DNA of 64,000 nt from Paenibacillus pasadenensis. Its GTDB lineage: Bacteria > Bacillota > Bacilli > Paenibacillales > Paenibacillaceae. The stretch covers positions 62,001-126,000 of the forward strand of contig NZ_JAMBOT010000001.1 of the NCBI RefSeq assembly GCF_023715725.1. The letters run 5' to 3'. This document shows positions 1-8,615 of this stretch, in pieces. The first letter of the stretch is position 1; the number at the start of each line of letters is the position of its first letter. The position numbers were made by a program, and so were the translations under genes. The notes below the pieces were generated by a model that searched no databases, was not told where the DNA came from, and worked only from the letters and a program-made list of their open reading frames with translations.

Positions 1-144
1 GTGTTAAAACACACTCCCATTATTCCCGATTTTGGGCAAACAGAGGCCGATTTTCAAATCCTCCAACAATTTATTAATGAGAACCAGACCGAAAAGGGTA
101 TTAGAACTAATTCCGAACGTTTTATGATAATCGCTAAGCTATAA
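1..144 (+). CDS. 3' end of an unidentified gene
   Basis: An open frame enters from the left window edge and stops at a TAA at 142-144, leaving 47 codons. The visible tail reads FGQTEADFQILQQFINEN, then a basic stretch, and ends MIIAKL. I do not recognise the family. The GTG at position 1 could be a start only by chance, because nothing upstream is visible. A strong terminator follows 16 bp later, so this is the last gene of its unit. It lies inside the DNA bounded on the right by a transposon end at 698, so it may be the last gene or cargo of that element; this is inference from position only. Confidence 0.45.
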   Translation: MLKHTPIIPDFGQTEADFQILQQFINENQTEKGIRTNSERFMIIAKL

Positions 145-159
145 AGACCGTTAGTTAAA

Positions 160-190
160 AAAGAGGGGTCGGCTGCCCCTCTTTCTCCAT
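160..190 (+). terminator. rho-independent terminator
   Basis: A 9-bp perfect stem, AAAGAGGGG (160-168) against CCCCTCTTT (176-184), with a 7-nt loop and a moderately T-rich tail. It closes the truncated gene at the left edge. Confidence 0.8.
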
Positions 191-235
191 TATTTCCTTC
201 TGCCGATATACAACAAATGAGACGATTGTGAACTT

Positions 236-401
236 CAATTAAAGTCGTCTCACGCCCCCTCCCACACAAAATCTTCCCAAACCCCTTGTCCCGCCTGGCT
301 TTAACGCTCTTCCCCCTAAATCCCTGTTTCACGCTGAGCAATTAAAGTCGTCTTACGAATCGGAGAAAATCGGAAGAAGACGAGCAATTATAGTCATGTT
401 A
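236..401 (+). repeat. three spaced copies of an AGTCRTC motif
   Basis: CAATTAAAGTCGTCTCACG (236-254), CAATTAAAGTCGTCTTACG (339-357) and CAATTATAGTCATGTTA (385-401) lie on the plus strand at irregular spacing (103 and 46 bp). They match the core of the three minus-strand repeats at 603-662, so the two clusters face each other. In Tn7-like and Tn5053-like elements such repeats are transposase (TnsB/TniA) binding sites; that role here is inference. The DNA between the clusters (402-602) is purine-rich and I see no gene in it. Confidence 0.55.
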
Positions 402-602
402 AAAAACAGGGAAAAAGCAGGGTAAAAGAAAGGGAATAGGGAAAGGCATCGGAGTGAAAGTCGGAGTAAACAATCATATGAACGCCTATTATAACAAGGA
501 GTTTGATGGGGTTAAGATCTCCCCTCCTCCCTAAACCCACTCCCCTGCCCTTCAAAAGAAAGCCGAGGAAAACAGGAGTGGATACCTGTGTTTCGCTCGG
601 CT

Positions 603-698
603 GGTGACACGACTATTTAGGCCTTGTGATGACTATTTAGGCTCTGAGATGACTTTGAGTGCTATCTACAGCACTCCACATTTAAGTAACACTGTACA
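603..698 (-). mobile_element. right end of a Tn7/Tn5053/CAST-like transposon (candidate)
   Basis: Reading inward on the minus strand from 698, the DNA begins TGTACAGTG and then carries three repeats with an exact 20-bp period at 643-662, 623-642 and 603-622. Each has a core of the form WAGTCRT followed by a CAC-like tail, for example CCTAAATAGTCATCAC. A TGTACA terminus followed by phased TnsB-type sites is known for type V-K CRISPR-associated transposons and related Tn5053/Tn7-like elements. No transposase gene is inside the window, so the element would extend to the left. A short hairpin (AGTGC/GCACT) lies at 657-674. Confidence 0.5.
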
Positions 699-799
699 CT
701 CCACGTGACTAGTATGCGGAAACATATCCACCGGCTGGACTCACTCTAGACGATACCATCCTGCGAGCAGATACAGCCCTGTAACTATGCCGCCCCCGG

Positions 800-1331
800 A
801 CATTCCTGCCTGTATCCCGCATGGAAACCCTGTGTCTTTTCGCTTCCTTCGAAATCGCAAAAGGGAAGGTCATTTCGCCGACGATCGGTGATACCCCAAC
901 GGAAGCCGATTTTGCTGGGCATCTGGAGGCTTTGCCTCGCCACGAGCAGAAGGGGAGTGAATTTTCATTACCAATCAACTCAATACCCATCAATTGGAAG
1001 CCGTAGTTCGCCTGGTGGACCAGTACAGCCAACTCAATGGTGAGCCTGGGATCAAAGGAACAACGGGTATATATGCCTAAAATTATTTTGCGCAGCTTTC
1101 CTATTGGATCGAACGCATCGGATTCGTTTTGTCTACACGCAGAAACATTCCTCGTGGCTCAATCAAATTGAGATCTGTTTCAGCATCTTGGTACTGCGCC
1201 TACTCAAACAGGAGAATTTCATCTCCAAGGAAGATCTAAAAATCAAAATCTTGTGCTTTATCGATTACTTTAATCCAACCATGGCTAAAACTTTTCACTG
1301 GACTTATCGCGGTAAACCACTCCGCGTTTGA
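800..1331 (+). pseudogene. IS630-family transposase remnant
   Basis: Pieces of one IS630/DDE_3 transposase are spread over three frames. The first (from about 821) reads LCLFASFEIAKGKVISPTIGD and TEADF. The second (961-1080) reads IFITNQLNTHQLEAVVRLVDQ. The third (from about 1062 to the stop at 1331) reads THRIRFVYTQKHSSWLNQIE and ends FHWTYRGKPL. Order and spacing match the family's catalytic half: the NTH motif with its Asp region, and the final SWLNQIE glutamate. At least two frameshifts (near 960 and 1060) and loss of the N-terminal half make it non-functional. Its left edge abuts the transposon end at 698, suggesting that the element landed in, or deleted into, this insertion sequence. 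Confidence 0.85.
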
Positions 1332-1361
1332 TGGATTAAAGATTTATGTTTTGTTGTAACT

Positions 1362-1386
1362 AAAAAAAGAGAGGCATCTGCCTCTC
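1362..1386 (-). terminator. terminator of the pseudouridine synthase gene
   Basis: GAGAGGC (1369-1375) pairs with GCCTCTC (1380-1386) around a 4-nt loop. Seven A residues at 1362-1368 give a U-run on the minus-strand transcript. Confidence 0.85.
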
Positions 1387-1413
1387 TCCAATACTTAATA
1401 ATCAAAATTACGT

Positions 1414-2334
1414 TCAAACAGGCTGCTTAAACTGACTCAAAAACGACTTAGGAATGTCTGATTCAAAACGCAAAAGTTCACCTGTTGTGGGGTGATTAAA
1501 AGCTAACACTCTAGCGTGAAGACCCATTCGCCTAATTACATTTGACTTCGATCCGTATTTTTTATCCCCGACAATGGGGTGTCCTAAGTCTTGCATGTGA
1601 ACGCGTATCTGATTTTTGCGCCCTGTTTCGAGCTCAACGCTTAATAAGGAAAAGTTCGCATTGGATTGAATCATTTTGTAATGTGTTACCGCGTGTTGAC
1701 CGTCGTTAGGATGCGGACTGGAATACATTTTCAGCGTGCTGCTTTCTTTCAACCAAGAAGAAATGGTGCCTTCCGGCTTCTTGAGCCTGCCTTCCACCAG
1801 CGCCACGTATGTACGCTCTTTAATGGCGTCCTGCCAAGAGTTTTGAAGCAATTGCTGTACCCGCTCGCTTTTCGCAAACATCATGACGCCGGAAGTATCC
1901 CGATCCAGACGATGAACGACAAAAATTCTGCTTTTAGGATCTTTGATTCGGACATGAGCCGTCAGCTGCCGATAGGCTGTCATTTCGTTTTCTTTCGGCG
2001 AAGCGATCGACAGCAAACCGGCCTCCTTCTGAATCACGATAATATCCTCGTCTTCATGTAAAATAGTCAGTCCGGCGATCGGAGCTTCCTCAACAACCTT
2101 GTCCTTTCGAATGCTTACGGTTTGGCCAGGCTCAAGGGGACAGTTATATTCCTTTATGACCCGATCATTAACACTTACTTGTCCACGGGACAAATAAGCT
2201 TTGGCGGAGTTCCGCCCGAGCTTGGACTTTTGCAATAAAAAAAGCAACAGCTCTGTCGGTTCCTTGACGGTATACTGACTGATGTTGGGACGGTTATTTG
2301 CAGGTTTAGCGTAGTTAGGTTTCTTCTTATGCAT
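1414..2334 (-). CDS. RluA-family rRNA/tRNA pseudouridine synthase
   Basis: A 306-residue cytoplasmic enzyme that isomerises specific uridines to pseudouridine in RNA. An S4 RNA-binding domain is at about residues 26-80 (LGRNSAKAYLSRGQVSVND). The catalytic domain carries the family motif HRLDRDTSG at 141-149, with the catalytic aspartate at 144. The C-terminal RKNQIRVHMQDLGHPIVGD segment is also typical. The start is an ATG with AGGAGG nine bases upstream. The N-terminal 25 residues are basic and rich in Asn/Pro. Which of the RluB/C/D/A-type substrates it modifies cannot be told from sequence. It is a single-gene unit with its own terminator, transcribed away from the germination operon. Confidence 0.92.
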   Translation of the reverse strand: MHKKKPNYAKPANNRPNISQYTVKEPTELLLFLLQKSKLGRNSAKAYLSRGQVSVNDRVIKEYNCPLEPGQTVSIRKDKVVEEAPIAGLTILHEDEDIIVIQKEAGLLSIASPKENEMTAYRQLTAHVRIKDPKSRIFVVHRLDRDTSGVMMFAKSERVQQLLQNSWQDAIKERTYVALVEGRLKKPEGTISSWLKESSTLKMYSSPHPNDGQHAVTHYKMIQSNANFSLLSVELETGRKNQIRVHMQDLGHPIVGDKKYGSKSNVIRRMGLHARVLAFNHPTTGELLRFESDIPKSFLSQFKQPV

Positions 2335-2517
2335 AATCGGGGTCCTCCTGCTTCACTGGTTCAGCTTCGCTTTACTCACACTATCCTTAATTATTGCTAC
2401 CACTATAACACAATCCGCTATCTCAGTCAGACAAGACTTAAAGGCTGCATTTACCCCGAATACAAAAAAATGGATGAGCTCATACTAGCCTATAGCGTTC
2501 AAAAGGAGGAGATTCCC

Positions 2518-3738
2518 TTGGAAGGCAGAGTCATGAATGTATTCCAGGCTTTTCTCATCCTGTCTTTATCCAATGGGCTCACTAGCCATGTGTTGACCAA
2601 TCCGATGCTGCTGGATGCATCAGGAAGAGACGCCTGGATTGCGGCTTTGACGGCTGGCGGCCTGTTTGTAGGATGGAGCGTGATGATTGTTGCGATCATG
2701 AGGCGCAGCGGACAGCTGCCCTGGAGGGAATGGCTCGCCAAGCGCACTCATCCTGTATTGTCATGGATTCTTGTCGCCCCTGTGTTGCTGCTGCTCTTTA
2801 TCACCTCTCTGGAGACGGTGACGCAAACGGTAAGCTGGCATGTGACCAATTATTTGCCGGCTAGCAGCACGATTCAGCTCGCTATTTTGCTGCTCGTCAT
2901 CTGTCTGGTGCTTGTCTGGTGGGGCTTGCGGGTTCTTGCTGTCGCTGCCGGAGTTCTTCTGCCCATCGTTGCTGGTCTCGGCATCTTTGTCGGAACGACT
3001 AACGCGCCCATTAAAGATATGTCGCTGCTGCTGCCGATTCTGGAGCATGGCTGGGGACCGGTTGTGCAAGGGATGATTTACGCCGGGGCCGCTTATTCCG
3101 AGCTGATCATTATCATCCTGCTTCAGCACCGAATTAAAGGCACGATTAAAGCGTGGCATGCGATGATATTTGCAGCTTTTATTGTGGCAATTACATGCGG
3201 CCCGCTTATTGGAGGCATAACCGAATTCGGACCGGAAGAGGCTACGAACCAAATGACCTCTCCTTATGAGCAGTGGCGGCTGCTTATGATCGGACAGTAT
3301 ATCGAGCATCTCGATTTTTTCTCCATTTTCCAATGGCTTGCGGGTGCAGCAGTACGCGCGTCGCTCCCCATTTTGATTTTAGCCGACGTTTTACCGTTCC
3401 GTACGCTGAAGCAGCGTCAGCTATTCATGCTATTCATGCTTGTCTGTTGCGGCTTCGCTTCGCTCCTCCCGCTTAATGAATATGAGATTTACTCGTTTTT
3501 GTATCAATATTACGTGCCGATCGCATTGGCTGCGGTACTTCCGCTGTCTTTGATTTGGTTCGTCATAACGATGGCCGTCAAGCCGGAAAGGAGGAGTCCA
3601 GCCGATGAGCAATCCCAAACAGCCGGACAACAGCAAAAAGGACAACAAATTGCCGAAGCCGGAAACGGAGAGCAGCAGCCAGCCCGGCTCGGAAGCTCCT
3701 CAACCCCGGCCGCCGGAGGCACGGGAGGAGCAGGATAA
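2518..3738 (+). CDS. spore germination permease (GerAB/YndE family)
   Basis: About 406 residues forming roughly ten membrane segments; the endospore germination permease (B) subunit of a germinant receptor in the inner spore membrane. The start is taken as the TTG at 2518, eight bases after AGGAGGA, rather than the in-frame ATG at 2470, which has no good ribosome site. The protein then begins MEGRVMNVFQAFLILSLSNG. The family signature of a long hydrophobic body with LTNPMLLDASGRDAW near the N terminus is present. The C terminus is unusual: a Gln/Gly/Ala-rich tail of about 45 residues encoded in DNA that also encodes the next protein. B-type subunits bind the germinant in characterised receptors; the ligand here is unknown. 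Confidence 0.88.
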   Translation: MEGRVMNVFQAFLILSLSNGLTSHVLTNPMLLDASGRDAWIAALTAGGLFVGWSVMIVAIMRRSGQLPWREWLAKRTHPVLSWILVAPVLLLLFITSLETVTQTVSWHVTNYLPASSTIQLAILLLVICLVLVWWGLRVLAVAAGVLLPIVAGLGIFVGTTNAPIKDMSLLLPILEHGWGPVVQGMIYAGAAYSELIIIILLQHRIKGTIKAWHAMIFAAFIVAITCGPLIGGITEFGPEEATNQMTSPYEQWRLLMIGQYIEHLDFFSIFQWLAGAAVRASLPILILADVLPFRTLKQRQLFMLFMLVCCGFASLLPLNEYEIYSFLYQYYVPIALAAVLPLSLIWFVITMAVKPERRSPADEQSQTAGQQQKGQQIAEAGNGEQQPARLGSSSTPAAGGTGGAG

Positions 3739-5356
3739 GCAGCAGCACTCCCCGCAAGATCAGGCTTCAGCGGAGCAGGAGGAGCAGCAAATATCGCAAG
3801 CTCCGACGACAGTAGAGCAGGATAAGCAGCAAACTCCTCCAGGTCAGTCGTCGAAAGAGCAGCCCCCAAATCACGAAACTTCTAAGGATACCAAACAAAC
3901 CTGGACGCGGCCTGAGCTGATTAAGGTGTTTGAACACTCGGCGGACGTTATGATTAGAAGCGCTTTTTTCGGTCCCCAAAGCGAAAGGGAAGTTGTAATC
4001 ATATATGCCGTAGGGCTGTGCAGCACGGTTATGATTAACCGGCATGTGCTGCCTGAACTGGCTAAACATTACGCGGAAAACGAAAGCTTCAGCCGCCCTT
4101 TGCTTCAATTATCCGATTCCTTGACACTGGAGGGATTCACGCGCAGCCCGGTTCAAACCGAGCTGGAAGAGGCGGTGTACTCGGGTTCGCTGCTACTGTT
4201 TTTTGTGCGGGAAGGCTTATTGGCAACTCTGGATCTCGCGAGCGCTCCTAGACGGACGCCGTCGGAGTCCAGTACCGAAATATCGATTAAAGGCCCGCGC
4301 GACTGCTTTATTGAGGATCTGGATATAAATGTCGCGTTAATTCGCAAACGGATGCGCACAAGCTCCATGTATATTGAAAATTTCACGGTCGGCACAAGGA
4401 CAAGAACCCGCGTCGCCATGCTCTACATTCAGGACATTGCTGATCCTAAGCCGCTGGAACAAGTACGCAAACGCTTAAACGAAATCAATATCGACGGGCT
4501 TTATTCCATCAATCAGCTTGAGGATCTTTTAATGGGCAACAGGTTCAAAATACTGCCGCTTGTCGACTTCACAGGAAGACCTGATTATGTCGTGTCCAGC
4601 CTGCTGGCCGGGCGTTTCGTTCTTATTGTAGACGGCAATCCGATGGTGCTGATTGCTCCGGCCACGCTTTCCTTGATTTTAAAATCGCCGGAGGACGTGC
4701 ACTTTAACTTCTCTTATGTATCTTTCGCCAGGCTAATCCGCATCTTGAGCCTTTTTCTTTCGATCTTTTTGCCAGCCATATGGATCGCATTGATGGCCTT
4801 CCATCAGGATCAGATCCCGTTCCGATTAATGGCAACGATATCGGTATCACGCTTAGGGCTTCCTTTTTCCGCTCAAATGGAAATGCTGCTGCTTCTCCTC
4901 CTGCTGGAAATATTCAAGGAAGCCGGTGTCCGTCTGCCCAATCCGATTGGACAGACGCTGACCTCCATCGGCGGCCTCATTATTGGTGATGCTGCTATCC
5001 GCTCCGGTCTTGTATCCCCTTCCGTTGTTGTTATCGGAGCTATCACAGCCGTGTCGGGCGTTACGCTCGTTAACCAGGTTCTAAGTACGGGAATCAGTAT
5101 TTTTCGGCTGTTCTTCTTTTTAGCCGGCGCCTACTTCGGTATGTTCGGGGTCATTCTCGGCATTGTTCTGCTCGTTGCCTATATGTCACGGCTGCAATCG
5201 TTTGGGGTAGGCTATCTCTCTCCGCTATCCCCTCTGATTCCGAAGGACGTGCTGATTTCTTATCTCCGAATGCCCTGGGCGTACATTACCCGGCGTCCCT
5301 CAAACGTAGTCCAGTCGCATAAAGACGGCGATCATCAGGGAGGCGAAATGTCATGA
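3605..5356 (+). CDS. spore germination protein, GerA family (A subunit)
   Basis: 583 residues. The first 100 or so are hydrophilic and low in complexity, rich in Gln, Pro, Ser and Glu, as in several receptor A subunits with disordered N termini. A soluble domain follows. The C-terminal membrane region contains the conserved NPIGQTLTSIGGLIIGD, followed by GLVSPSVVVIGAITAVSG. The gene starts inside the permease gene and overlaps it by 134 bp in another frame. It ends with an ATGA overlap into the C subunit gene, so the three subunits are translationally coupled. It forms the channel-like A subunit of a germinant receptor that triggers return to growth. Confidence 0.92.
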   Translation: MSNPKQPDNSKKDNKLPKPETESSSQPGSEAPQPRPPEAREEQDKQQHSPQDQASAEQEEQQISQAPTTVEQDKQQTPPGQSSKEQPPNHETSKDTKQTWTRPELIKVFEHSADVMIRSAFFGPQSEREVVIIYAVGLCSTVMINRHVLPELAKHYAENESFSRPLLQLSDSLTLEGFTRSPVQTELEEAVYSGSLLLFFVREGLLATLDLASAPRRTPSESSTEISIKGPRDCFIEDLDINVALIRKRMRTSSMYIENFTVGTRTRTRVAMLYIQDIADPKPLEQVRKRLNEINIDGLYSINQLEDLLMGNRFKILPLVDFTGRPDYVVSSLLAGRFVLIVDGNPMVLIAPATLSLILKSPEDVHFNFSYVSFARLIRILSLFLSIFLPAIWIALMAFHQDQIPFRLMATISVSRLGLPFSAQMEMLLLLLLLEIFKEAGVRLPNPIGQTLTSIGGLIIGDAAIRSGLVSPSVVVIGAITAVSGVTLVNQVLSTGISIFRLFFFLAGAYFGMFGVILGIVLLVAYMSRLQSFGVGYLSPLSPLIPKDVLISYLRMPWAYITRRPSNVVQSHKDGDHQGGEMS

Positions 5357-6522
5357 TGAGACGGCTCCTGCTCTTGCTTTTGACTGTCGCTCTCGCGGTT
5401 TCTCTTTTACCGGGCTGCAGCAATTCAAGGGATATTCAATCGCTTGCTTACGTTTCGGCCATCGGGCTTGACTACCAGGACGGTAAATATCAGGCTTACG
5501 TTCAGGTGCTGAACTTCTCCAACATCGCCAGCAGCGAAACGGTTATGCTAGGAAAGCCTGTCCCCGTATGGATCGGCCGCGGAGTCGGCGAGACGATATC
5601 CGGCGCTTTGGCGGAAACGAATGCAACTTCCCAGTCCCGATTGTTTTGGGGCCATGTTAAAGCGGTAATCGTAACGGAACGAATGATGGAAAGAGGCGTT
5701 TACGGCTTGATTTCATCGCTAGTCCGCGACAGGCAAGGCCGTTATACGGCGCTCTTTTATGGAACGAGGGAAAATTTAGAGGAAATAATGGTCCAAAAGT
5801 CGATTTTTAATCTGTCGCCTCTGGATACGATGATGTTCACTGCCGTCCAGTTAAATACGCAAAAAGCCTACATCCTGCCGATGAAAGCCAATGAAGCCTT
5901 TGCCTATTTGAACGAGCCTGGAGGCTCCGGCATGCTGCCCGAAATCGGACTCAACCGCAAAACCTGGCATGAAGATAGAGAATCAAAGCCGATGTTTATT
6001 ATTAAAGGCGCATTTTTCTTTGATGATCACGAGCTGCAAAGCCGCATGAGCATGGAGCAGCTTAAAGGAATGCGCTGGCGCGACCGAAAACTGGATGTGA
6101 CCCCCTTGAAGGTGAACAGCAACGGCAGAGCTGCGGCGGTTCTTATGCTGGGACGGCCGGACTTTAAAATAAAGGTCCGTTTTAAAGACGGTCAGCCCAA
6201 GTACGATATCTCCATCAAAACTTACGGATACCTCTCCGATCTGATTCAATACGAGTCTGTTCCGAAGCTGCAGCAGCTGGCGCAAGAAGCAATCAAACAA
6301 GAAGTTCTGCGAACCTATAAGCTTGCGCTTGCCAACAAGTCAGACTGTTACCGCCTGCAGTTGTCTCTTTACCGGAGATATCCTCGAACGTTTAACCAGT
6401 TGACGAAGAATTCGTCCTTTACTCTTGATGAGCAATCCATCTCCTCCGTTAAGGTGAAGGTTTTCCTGCGGACGACTGGCAAGTTTAAGGGGAATGTTTA
6501 TTCCGAGAAATATAAGCCTTGA
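5353..6522 (+). CDS. Ger(x)C-family spore germination lipoprotein (C subunit)
   Basis: 389 residues. A lipoprotein signal peptide has a run of Leu residues and the lipobox LLPGC, with lipidation at Cys22. The mature part begins SNSRDIQSLAYVSAIGLDYQ, typical of Ger(x)C proteins (the NSRDIQSL segment corresponds to the usual WDRREIE region). It is the lipid-anchored C subunit on the outer face of the inner spore membrane and completes the receptor with the A and B subunits. Its ATG overlaps the stop codon of the A-subunit gene. A strong terminator follows, so the operon is B-A-C rather than the A-B-C order of Bacillus subtilis gerA. Confidence 0.92.
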   Translation: MMRRLLLLLLTVALAVSLLPGCSNSRDIQSLAYVSAIGLDYQDGKYQAYVQVLNFSNIASSETVMLGKPVPVWIGRGVGETISGALAETNATSQSRLFWGHVKAVIVTERMMERGVYGLISSLVRDRQGRYTALFYGTRENLEEIMVQKSIFNLSPLDTMMFTAVQLNTQKAYILPMKANEAFAYLNEPGGSGMLPEIGLNRKTWHEDRESKPMFIIKGAFFFDDHELQSRMSMEQLKGMRWRDRKLDVTPLKVNSNGRAAAVLMLGRPDFKIKVRFKDGQPKYDISIKTYGYLSDLIQYESVPKLQQLAQEAIKQEVLRTYKLALANKSDCYRLQLSLYRRYPRTFNQLTKNSSFTLDEQSISSVKVKVFLRTTGKFKGNVYSEKYKP

Positions 6523-6543
6523 GTACTTCAAATGCATTGAATT

Positions 6544-6576
6544 GGGCGGGTTGCCCCGCCCTTTATACTGTTTTTT
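6544..6576 (+). terminator. terminator of the germination operon
   Basis: GGGCGGG (6544-6550) pairs with CCCGCCC (6555-6561) and is followed by TTTATACTGTTTTTT. Confidence 0.88.
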
Positions 6577-6633
6577 GAATTGAATATTGGTCTCAATGGT
6601 TTACATAATTATCTTTACTTAAGTTAAACCTCG

Positions 6634-6672
6634 AAAAAAACGCCAAAACTCTCTACTCAGAGCTATTGGCGT
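6634..6672 (-). terminator. terminator of the MFS transporter gene
   Basis: CGCCAA (6641-6646) pairs with TTGGCG (6666-6671), with inner CTCT/AGAG pairing. The seven A residues at 6634-6640 give a U-run on the minus strand. It faces the germination-operon terminator. Confidence 0.75.
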
Positions 6673-6676
6673 CAAA

Positions 6677-7993
6677 TTATCGGCACTTTACTTCCTCTGT
6701 CTCTTCCTCCATCGGCTTAAATCTGTTTTTCGCAAAAAAGAATCCAAACAACAAGGCGATGATCGTATAAATAATTGCGGTTATGCTGAATGCGCTCGCA
6801 TACCCACGATAAGCGCCGTATGCCGCTACAAGCCCTGTACTGATCGGCGCTGCAATGAACCAGCCTAAATTAAACATCGCCTCTCCCGAGCTCGCGGCCA
6901 ACCCCCGCAGCGAACGGTGCACATACTTCATTTTAATCGTGCTGTAAAATGGATTGGCTGCGTTCATCAGCGCTTGCCTGAACAAATACCCAACGCTAGC
7001 CAGCCAAAACTGATGCGTAAACGCGGTCAGCACCAAAAACGGAATGGAGCTCAGCTGAAGCCAGACGACCGCCCTAACCTCCCCCATTCTCCTGGCAATT
7101 GCCGGACCGAGGAGAAAAGCGATCGCAGTTGCACCTTGCCCTAACGCCACTACAATGCCGATGCTGGAGTTGGAAGCGTGAAAACGGTCTTCGAAATACA
7201 CATTTAAATACGGCACAACCATTCCTCCCGCCATCGAAGAGAGCAGGCTAAGCAGTGTAAACACTCCAATGGCTGCGTAGGATGAGCGATGCTTGTTGAA
7301 TTTTCCCCTCCAGCCGGCCTGTTTGAGCTCTGCCCGGTTGAGGTTTTCTTCGAAAGTCGGCTCGCCCATTGATGCCAGCGGTTCGTTTCGGAATTTTAAT
7401 ACAGGATACAAGCCCGCCGCCGCTATGGCCACACCGACGAGAAGCGTCGCCCGCAGGCTGGAGACCGCCGACAATCCGAATTGGCTCTGCAGCAAGTCAC
7501 TAATAAATCCGCCGCCTAAATTGCCCGCCACATTCGCTCCCATCACTAGAGCCATGTTAAAGCTGAATAAATGAATTCTTTCCCGAGGCGTTGAGTTATT
7601 GGCCATAAAAGGCAAGATCGTTGAAGCGACGATCGCTTGAGCTATTCCAGATACAAAAGCGAGCGTTGTCAGGCTGCCGCTTCCATCCGCCCATGCCCGG
7701 GCTGCCAGCACAACAATGACAGCAGCGGTTCCGATGCTGATCATCCGTTTTGGTCCATAACGGTCTCCTGCCACCCCGGCCGGGATAAACACAAGTGCCG
7801 AAGCAAGTGCAGTAGCCCCTACGATATCTCCAACCATGGTTGGAGCATGTCCAAGCGCTTTGACATAGAGATTGTAAATTAGACTGTACATGCCAAGCCC
7901 GATGTTCCACAAAAGATTAAACACAAAAAAAAGCTTGATGTTACGGCTGTAGCCACCAAACTGACTGCGCCATTCCATAATAAAAGTTGACAT
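6677..7993 (-). CDS. major facilitator superfamily transporter
   Basis: 438 residues with about twelve hydrophobic segments. The loop between segments 2 and 3 reads GDRYGPKRMISIG, matching the MFS motif GDRxGxRR. A hydrophilic central loop (about residues 205-240) separates the two halves. It begins with an ATG preceded by AGGTAGGAT. The substrate cannot be assigned; the protein resembles the broad group of drug or metabolite exporters without a marker residue pattern that I can use. It stands alone between two terminated units and there is no adjacent regulator. Confidence 0.85.
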   Translation of the reverse strand: MSTFIMEWRSQFGGYSRNIKLFFVFNLLWNIGLGMYSLIYNLYVKALGHAPTMVGDIVGATALASALVFIPAGVAGDRYGPKRMISIGTAAVIVVLAARAWADGSGSLTTLAFVSGIAQAIVASTILPFMANNSTPRERIHLFSFNMALVMGANVAGNLGGGFISDLLQSQFGLSAVSSLRATLLVGVAIAAAGLYPVLKFRNEPLASMGEPTFEENLNRAELKQAGWRGKFNKHRSSYAAIGVFTLLSLLSSMAGGMVVPYLNVYFEDRFHASNSSIGIVVALGQGATAIAFLLGPAIARRMGEVRAVVWLQLSSIPFLVLTAFTHQFWLASVGYLFRQALMNAANPFYSTIKMKYVHRSLRGLAASSGEAMFNLGWFIAAPISTGLVAAYGAYRGYASAFSITAIIYTIIALLFGFFFAKNRFKPMEEETEEVKCR

Positions 7994-8220
7994 GAAAAAT
8001 ATCCTACCTCAACTAGAGAGGAAGCACAACGGAAAGGAATGGTAAAATTTGCGAAATCAGCGAATCTCTGCCCCGAGGCAATGACGGAAATGCCCAAGCG
8101 CCCATTTTTCGTTCATTCATCGTAACGGACTAATTCGGACGCCTTAAATATGTCATAAAGCCGTTGTTGACGAACGTCTCCGGATTGACTAGCATACGGA
8201 ATGAAAGGAGCGTGTCCATC

Positions 8221-8580
8221 ATGCAAACGGCTTTTGTACTTGGGGCCATCTTTATGTTTTTGGGCGTAGCTGTAGGCGCCTTCGGAGCCCATGCGCTCAA
8301 GGAAAAACTGGCTGGCGACGCCGGCAAAAACTATCAAACAGGGGTTCTGTATCATCTGATTCACGGAGTGGGAATTGTTGCAGTTGGAGCTGCGTCGGGT
8401 ATTCAATCCTCGCCGCTGCTGAACACTGCCGTGTGGCTGTTTGCAGCCGGCATCGTATTGTTCTCAGGCAGCTTATACGCGCTCAGCTTGAGCGGAATCC
8501 GCAAGCTCGGCGCCGTCACGCCGCTTGGCGGACTTGCCTTTCTTGCAGGTTGGGTGCTCGTAGCGGCCGCGTTCATTTAA
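8221..8580 (+). CDS. DUF423 membrane protein (YwdK-like)
   Basis: 119 residues with four hydrophobic segments. The N terminus MFLGVAVGAFGAHALKEKL is the family hallmark, and the YQTGVLYHLIHGVGIV segment is also conserved. The chosen ATG has AAAGGAG about eleven bases upstream. The function of DUF423 proteins is unknown; they are small inner-membrane proteins widespread in bacteria. It ends 35 bp before a convergent gene, with no clear terminator between them. Confidence 0.9.
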   Translation: MQTAFVLGAIFMFLGVAVGAFGAHALKEKLAGDAGKNYQTGVLYHLIHGVGIVAVGAASGIQSSPLLNTAVWLFAAGIVLFSGSLYALSLSGIRKLGAVTPLGGLAFLAGWVLVAAAFI

Positions 8581-8615
8581 CAACTGCGGGCGGGCTAAGA
8601 GCCAATTTTAATGAT

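Noticed and set aside
54..341. A 95-codon minus-strand frame at the left edge
   Set aside because: It runs antisense through the terminator and motif repeats; the composition is not protein-like.
603..662. The 20-bp periodic repeats as a CRISPR array
   Set aside because: The repeats are immediately adjacent with no unique spacers, and they sit at a TGTACA end, which fits transposase sites better.
709..1032. A 107-codon minus-strand frame
   Set aside because: It is antisense to the IS630 remnant, lacks a ribosome site and shows no family similarity.
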